Assembly (NCBI GenBank): GCA_016716405.1 | Contig: JADJWK010000002.1 | Coordinates: forward strand, 496,001-560,000 | Direction of reading: 5' to 3' | Length of the DNA stretch: 64,000 nt | From: Candidatus Melainabacteria bacterium | Lineage (GTDB): Bacteria; Cyanobacteriota; Vampirovibrionia; Obscuribacterales; Obscuribacteraceae | Shown here: piece after piece, positions 62,909 through 64,000 of the stretch | Numbering within the stretch: position 1 is the first letter of the stretch | Layout: every line of letters begins with the position of its first letter | Notes under the pieces: generated by a model | The model's database searches: none | Told to the model about the DNA's origin: nothing | The model's input: only the letters and a program-made list of their open reading frames with translations | Position numbers and translations under genes: made by a program

Positions 62909-64000
62909 ATGACCGACCAGGAAAAGGCATTCCAACCGGCGCCGAGAAAGATCTGCGTCAAGTGTGGATTCATACCGGATGACGGATCTGTCTACTGCAT
63001 CCGTGACGGTTCTCCGCTGCAGGCTTTCGGCACTGACCGCTTGATCGGGACGACGGTGGCGGAGCGCTATCAGATTCTCGAGGTTCTCGGGCGCGGGGGA
63101 ATGAGCGTGGTCTACAAGGCCAGGCATCTTTTCATGAATCGCCTGGTAGCATTCAAGATGATCCGCTCGGACTTCGCCGGCGACGACCAGCTACTCCAGC
63201 GCTTTCAACAAGAGGCTAAGGCGGTGAGCAGTCTCAAGCATCCCAATATCGTCCCGGTGTTCGACTTCGGGATGCTGGACGACGATTCGCCCTTCTTGAT
63301 CATGGAGTTTCTGGAGGGGGAGGATCTGGACCGGGTCATCAAGGCAAGCGGCCCCCTGGAATACAGGCGGGCTTGCTGGCTCTTCATCGAGATTGCCCGG
63401 GGGCTCGAGCATGCCCACAGGCAGGGAATCATTCACCGGGATCTCAAGCCAAGCAATATCCTGATCACCAGGGACCATGAGGGAGCCGATATTCCGGTGG
63501 TGGTCGATTTCGGCATCGCCAGGCGCTCCATCGACGTCGAGAGCCGGGGCAAGCGATTGACCGCCACCGGTCAGGTGATCGGCAGCCCGCTTTATATGAG
63601 CCCTGAGCAGTGCCAGGCCAGAGATGTCGACGCTCGATCCGATGTCTATTCCCTGGGCTGTGTTCTCTACATGGCTCTCACCGGCGAGCCTCCGGTGGAA
63701 GGCCGGAATGTCGTCGAGACTCTCAAGAAGCAGCTGAGCGAGCCGGCCAGACCATTCAGGCTCGTGGCTCCCGGGGCCGATCTTCCGGAGGCGCTTGAAG
63801 CATGTGTCTTCAAAGCCATGGAGAAAGAGCCGGAGCGGCGCTATCAGAGCATGGACGAACTCCGCCAGGCTTTGTGCGAGTTCCTTCCCGATTCTGCCGA
63901 TGCCGGTGGGGTTTCGCCGCATTCGAATACCGCCGCGACTGTTTTCGCGTCCGTAGCTCTTGCGGCAATCGTCGCCGCCATATTCTATATCTCTTCCGGT
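62909..64000 (+). CDS. Zinc-ribbon serine/threonine protein kinase (3'-truncated)
   Basis: PknB-type eukaryotic-like kinase, 364 residues seen before the window ends. The N terminus has a partial zinc ribbon (C16, C19, C30 and Asp33 where the fourth Cys would be). The kinase domain follows: glycine loop VLGRGGMSVVYKA, Lys83 in VAFKMI, catalytic loop HRDLKPSNI (176-184), DFGIAR (200-205) and MSPEQ. After a short linker a TM helix starts near 345 (VFASVALAAIVAAIFYI) and the external sensor lies beyond the edge. Zinc-ribbon kinases with TM are frequent in this lineage as I recall it. Confidence 0.93.
   Translation, partial: MTDQEKAFQPAPRKICVKCGFIPDDGSVYCIRDGSPLQAFGTDRLIGTTVAERYQILEVLGRGGMSVVYKARHLFMNRLVAFKMIRSDFAGDDQLLQRFQQEAKAVSSLKHPNIVPVFDFGMLDDDSPFLIMEFLEGEDLDRVIKASGPLEYRRACWLFIEIARGLEHAHRQGIIHRDLKPSNILITRDHEGADIPVVVDFGIARRSIDVESRGKRLTATGQVIGSPLYMSPEQCQARDVDARSDVYSLGCVLYMALTGEPPVEGRNVVETLKKQLSEPARPFRLVAPGADLPEALEACVFKAMEKEPERRYQSMDELRQALCEFLPDSADAGGVSPHSNTAATVFASVALAAIVAAIFYISSG

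Overview
The window reads as chromosomal DNA of a Gram-negative, non-photosynthetic relative of the Cyanobacteria. My best guess is a Melainabacteria/Vampirovibrionia lineage such as Obscuribacterales. The signals are a response regulator (51911-52639) that closely resembles cyanobacterial RpaB, a CsaB-type polysaccharide pyruvyl transferase next to a WecG/TagA transferase and a Mini-III RNase, AarF/ABC1 and DUF2993 proteins, Ser/Thr kinases with zinc ribbons, and outer-membrane secretins with a GmhB heptose phosphatase. The taxonomic call is inference; no rRNA or tRNA gene was seen. Base composition is GC-rich and coding density is high, with many ATGA/TGATG start-stop overlaps.

Layout. 1-9167: the end of fabF (single-base frameshift) and, convergent to it, a giant repeat protein of about 2630 residues, also split by one missing base. 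9506-18468: cysE, zinc-ribbon and coiled-coil hypotheticals, an acyl-CoA dehydrogenase, rpe, a two-gene unit of an OLD-like TOPRIM protein plus a 4-TM protein, a MATE exporter, a low-GC DUF1877 gene and a short RadC/JAMM protein. 18534-27094: ispG, then a long minus-strand run: sensor-less PhoR-like kinase, PhoB-like regulator, phoU (TTG start), holA, LOG-family protein, rtcA, etfB, etfA, csaA. 27186-33870: gpmI, a repeat-rich lipoprotein, a DUF2993 protein, rph, an AarF kinase and a zinc-ribbon membrane protein.

33867-35053: a retron-type reverse transcriptase preceded by a 345-base non-coding interval. That interval carries an a1/a2-like inverted repeat, a long-range stem and UUU-loop hairpins, as expected of an msr-msd RNA. 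No effector gene sits in the same operon. This is the best candidate for an undescribed system in the window.

35097-45495: gcvPB, RNase D, glycolate oxidase subunits glcF/glcE, csaB-wecG-mrnC, a PAS histidine kinase coupled to a REC-GGDEF-REC protein whose signature residues are all degenerate, and gmhB. 45666-52639: a BlaI-type repressor, two tandem CpaC-like secretins with near-identical leaders and C-termini, a 920-base non-coding stretch and the RpaB-like regulator. 52747-64000: ahcY, eno, a B12-binding-type radical SAM protein, an eIF2B-like protein, secreted hypotheticals, a glutamate dehydrogenase with His at the usual catalytic Lys position, and a zinc-ribbon Ser/Thr kinase cut by the window end.

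Metabolically the window supplies glycolysis (gpmI, eno), pentose phosphate (rpe), MEP isoprenoid synthesis (ispG), fatty-acid synthesis and oxidation (fabF, acyl-CoA dehydrogenase, ETF), glycine/glycolate handling and methyl-cycle recycling (ahcY), together with phosphate signalling and an envelope secretion apparatus.
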